Assembly (NCBI GenBank): GCA_022750355.1 | Contig: JAKIVW010000085.1 | Coordinates: 1 to 8,006 of the forward strand | DNA length: 8,006 nucleotides | Source: Thermoplasmata archaeon | GTDB taxonomy: Archaea; Thermoplasmatota; Thermoplasmata; Lutacidiplasmatales; UBA184 | Reading direction: 5' to 3' | Part shown: positions 6,158-8,006 of the stretch, piece after piece | Numbering within the stretch: position 1 is the stretch's first letter | Layout of the letters: the number at the start of each line of letters is the position of its first letter | Position numbers and translations under genes: made by a program | The notes under the pieces: generated by a model | Told to the model about the DNA's origin: nothing | The model's database searches: none | What the model saw: only the letters and a program-made list of their open reading frames with translations

Positions 6158-8006
6158 TCCCAGCGGCCGAACGATGTATTCTTGTGAGCGGCCTGGGCCG
6201 CGATCGCGTTCTTCATTCCCTGGGACATGTTCGCGATGCGGAGCGGCTTGTTCTTCATCCCGACCCGGGCAAAGCCGGCCGCGATCACCCCGGCTCCGAC
6301 CCCCTGCAACGAGACGTTGGAGACGGTGATCGATTGACCGATCCCGACCTGCTGGGGGACCGCGAGTGGGGAGGTGATCGGGATGCCCGGCGGTGGGGGC
6401 GGGGGCGGCGGTGGAGGCGGAGGGGGAGGTACGACGGCGCCGATGAGAGCGTTCTCGACCGAGACCTCCGAGAGCGGGAACGACTGCAAGGCGACGCTTG
6501 CGTTGTTGTCGGTGAGGTAGTTGGCCCAGGTGTACAGGCCGCCGCCGACCCCCCCGCTGCCGGCCGCCTTGCAGTTGTCGGTCACGCACGCATCGACCGG
6601 CACGACCGCGTACGGGGATCCCGTGGCGATGATGTTGAACGAGGCGCTCCAGGAATCGCCCACGAACATCGAGTTGGTCGATTTGTTCGTCGACCAGTTC
6701 CACGCGAGGTAGGTCACCCCGTCATGGACGAGGACGGTCGGGATCTTCTGGCAAGTGAGGAACGGCGATCCAAGGCGGGTGCAACTCGCGGTCGCGTTGA
6801 GTTCCGCGTGGGGGGCGAGGGCGATGTGGCCGAACGGCACGAAGGTGAACACGGGAGCTCCGGTACCTTTCGCGACCTCTGTCACGCTGACCGGACCGAA
6901 GCCGATCCCGCGCAACGCCTGGAGGAGGCCGGGATTGGCGGTGTTCGGTTGGTTCGAGAGGCCGTGCGGCACGTACTGGAGACTGCCGGACTGCCCGTTG
7001 GGGCAGGTGAACCAGGAGGGGCCGTCCCAGGTGCCGCCGGTCGCCGCGGAGAGGTCGCACCCGGAGAGCAGGATGTGGTCGACGTCGGTGATGACCCCGA
7101 GGCTGCCCGGCCCGGAGTTGGGGCCCCGCCCGGTCGGCCAGGACTTGCAGTACGGGTCGGTGACGCAGTTGTTGTAATCGATGATGTCGATCGTGCACGT
7201 GCGCCCGATCGACCCGGTGCACGCCGGAGCGGTATGGGCCAGCGCCGCGATCGAGTCGCTGGAGTTGCCGTTCTGGCTGTTGACCCAACCCTCGCACTGG
7301 GGTTGGATCCCGTTCGCGAAGATGTAGGCGGGCTCGCAGGTCGCGCCGTAGCAGTTGATCCCGGAGCAGGTGCCGAACAGGGCGTCCTGGCTCATCGAGA
7401 TGTGGTAGTTCTCCGGGTAGGCGGGGTCCTGCGGCGCCGTGGAGCCCATGTAGACGATCACGTGGTGGGTCGAGTTCGACCAGGTGAGGCCGCTGCCGAT
7501 GATGGTCCCGTAGAGGGCCGTGATGGAGGAAGAGTCCAGCATGTTGTCGGCGAGGTCGTTATCGCCGTAGATCCAGCCGCCCGCGAGGACGCTCGCCTGG
7601 AACGTCGCCCGGACGTCCGCGCCGAAGGAGGAGGCGGGGACGAACTGCTGGATGTCGACGTGGTACTCGGCCCCGTCCGGGTCGTTCCAGCTGTCGTCGT
7701 AGGTCGCGAAGAAGTCGACGAGGGCGAACGAGACCTGGCTGTGGGGGTTCGCCGACGAGACCGCGTTCGCGATCGTCTGGGCGTTCGCGACGAAGAACGG
7801 AACCCCGTTCGACTCCTCGCAGAACGGGTCGTACAGGTTGGGGTTGGCGGCGCACGGGTCCGTACCGGGTTCGCCGGCGGTGGGGTCTCCCGTGCCCGTG
7901 TAGGGAGTGGTCTCGATGACGAAGGCGATCTGCACCGCGGGCCACGCGATCCCGCCGTTGGAGGCGGGCGCGGCGCTCAAGGTCGTGCGTCCGACGCCGA
8001 CCCCCG
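6154..8006 (-). CDS. Cysteine-rich extracytoplasmic protein with vWA-like region and polyproline stalk (5' end outside window)
   Basis: About 616 residues are visible; the frame is open at the window edge and no convincing start or signal peptide is present, so the N-terminus is missing. Numbering from the first full codon, 24-33 (VQIAFVIETT), a helical stretch near 70-85, the strand VSFALVDFF (91-99), a helix near 160-170 and the strand HHVIVYMG (180-187) give the alternating strand/helix order of a von Willebrand A domain. The usual metal-site DxSxS is replaced by ETTPY. An acidic loop DDSWNDPDG (103-111) might bind a cation. Sixteen cysteines, an even number and mostly in close pairs, point to disulfides and an extracytoplasmic location. 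The second half (about 385-525) is beta-rich and contains conserved-looking CVTDNC. Fourteen prolines (526-539) link to a 77-residue C-terminal segment with no membrane helix. Nine N-x-S/T sequons are present. The gene is coupled to the next by a GTGA overlap. A vWA-like adhesin or sensor is the best guess; the coding call is firm, the domain call is not. Confidence 0.85.
   Translation of the reverse strand, partial: GVGVGRTTLSAAPASNGGIAWPAVQIAFVIETTPYTGTGDPTAGEPGTDPCAANPNLYDPFCEESNGVPFFVANAQTIANAVSSANPHSQVSFALVDFFATYDDSWNDPDGAEYHVDIQQFVPASSFGADVRATFQASVLAGGWIYGDNDLADNMLDSSSITALYGTIIGSGLTWSNSTHHVIVYMGSTAPQDPAYPENYHISMSQDALFGTCSGINCYGATCEPAYIFANGIQPQCEGWVNSQNGNSSDSIAALAHTAPACTGSIGRTCTIDIIDYNNCVTDPYCKSWPTGRGPNSGPGSLGVITDVDHILLSGCDLSAATGGTWDGPSWFTCPNGQSGSLQYVPHGLSNQPNTANPGLLQALRGIGFGPVSVTEVAKGTGAPVFTFVPFGHIALAPHAELNATASCTRLGSPFLTCQKIPTVLVHDGVTYLAWNWSTNKSTNSMFVGDSWSASFNIIATGSPYAVVPVDACVTDNCKAAGSGGVGGGLYTWANYLTDNNASVALQSFPLSEVSVENALIGAVVPPPPPPPPPPPPPPGIPITSPLAVPQQVGIGQSITVSNVSLQGVGAGVIAAGFARVGMKNKPLRIANMSQGMKNAIAAQAAHKNTSFGRWE
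6388..6429 (-). repeat. Run of 14 proline codons (polyproline linker)
   Basis: Fourteen consecutive proline codons use CCT, CCC, CCA and CCG in an irregular mix, so the run is not a simple DNA microsatellite and looks maintained at the protein level. It separates the large cysteine-rich body of the protein from its 77-residue C-terminal segment and would form a stiff polyproline II rod. In archaea and eukaryotes, translation through such runs depends on aIF5A/eIF5A. The opposite strand is correspondingly G-rich, with three runs of five G. Confidence 0.95.

Noticed and set aside
6174..6180. AATACAT on the minus strand as a TATA box for the glycoprotein genes
   Set aside because: Its centre lies only about 20 bases before the GTG, which would place the transcript start inside the coding region. 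It is also within the preceding gene and lacks a clear BRE.
6158..6703. N-terminal extension of the upstream glycoprotein gene to 6703
   Set aside because: The extra residues are Arg-rich, lie inside the cysteine-rich protein gene and would bury the signal peptide. The GTGA overlap at 6157 gives a sensible start.
7978..7980. TTG at 7980 as the true start of the cysteine-rich protein
   Set aside because: There is no ribosome-binding site and no signal peptide after it, and the frame remains open to the window edge. The protein most likely begins upstream of the window.

Overview
The window is a high-GC, almost gap-free run of four genes, all on the minus strand, so transcription goes from position 8006 towards 1. 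Only 19 bases (2282-2300) lie outside a coding region. There are no RNA genes, CRISPR arrays, insertion sequences or integration sites that I can support. The best guess for the host is a GC-rich archaeon, possibly of the Thermoplasmatota. The reasons are a Cdc48-type AAA+ ATPase, large Ser/Thr/Asn-rich surface proteins dense in N-glycosylation sequons, single C-terminal membrane anchors with short basic tails, and Shine-Dalgarno sites of the GGAG/GAGG kind. The lineage is an inference, not something the sequence proves.

Layout in transcription order. (1) 8006-6154: the 3' part of a gene for a large cysteine-rich extracytoplasmic protein. It has a von Willebrand A-like region, a beta-rich second half, a run of 14 prolines and a 77-residue C-terminal segment; its N-terminus lies outside the window. 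(2) 6157-4157: a 666-residue protein with a signal peptide, Ig-like domains, a C-terminal membrane helix and a basic cytoplasmic tail. (3) 4160-2301: a 619-residue protein of the same architecture, clearly a diverged paralogue of (2). (4) 2281-1: a polytopic membrane protein whose C-terminal part is a Cdc48-like AAA+ ATPase domain; its 3' end lies outside the window.

Genes 1/2 and 2/3 overlap by four bases (GTGA and ATGA), and genes 3 and 4 are 19 bases apart with a good ribosome-binding site between them. This is the signature of one translationally coupled operon. The working hypothesis is a cell-surface apparatus: a secreted vWA-like protein, two membrane-anchored glycoproteins whose cytoplasmic tails share an R-[V/I]-T-L ending, and a membrane-embedded AAA+ motor that could pull on, assemble, extract or quality-control these proteins from the cytoplasmic side. 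I do not recognise this four-gene combination as a described system. The functional link is inference from gene order, coupling and topology.
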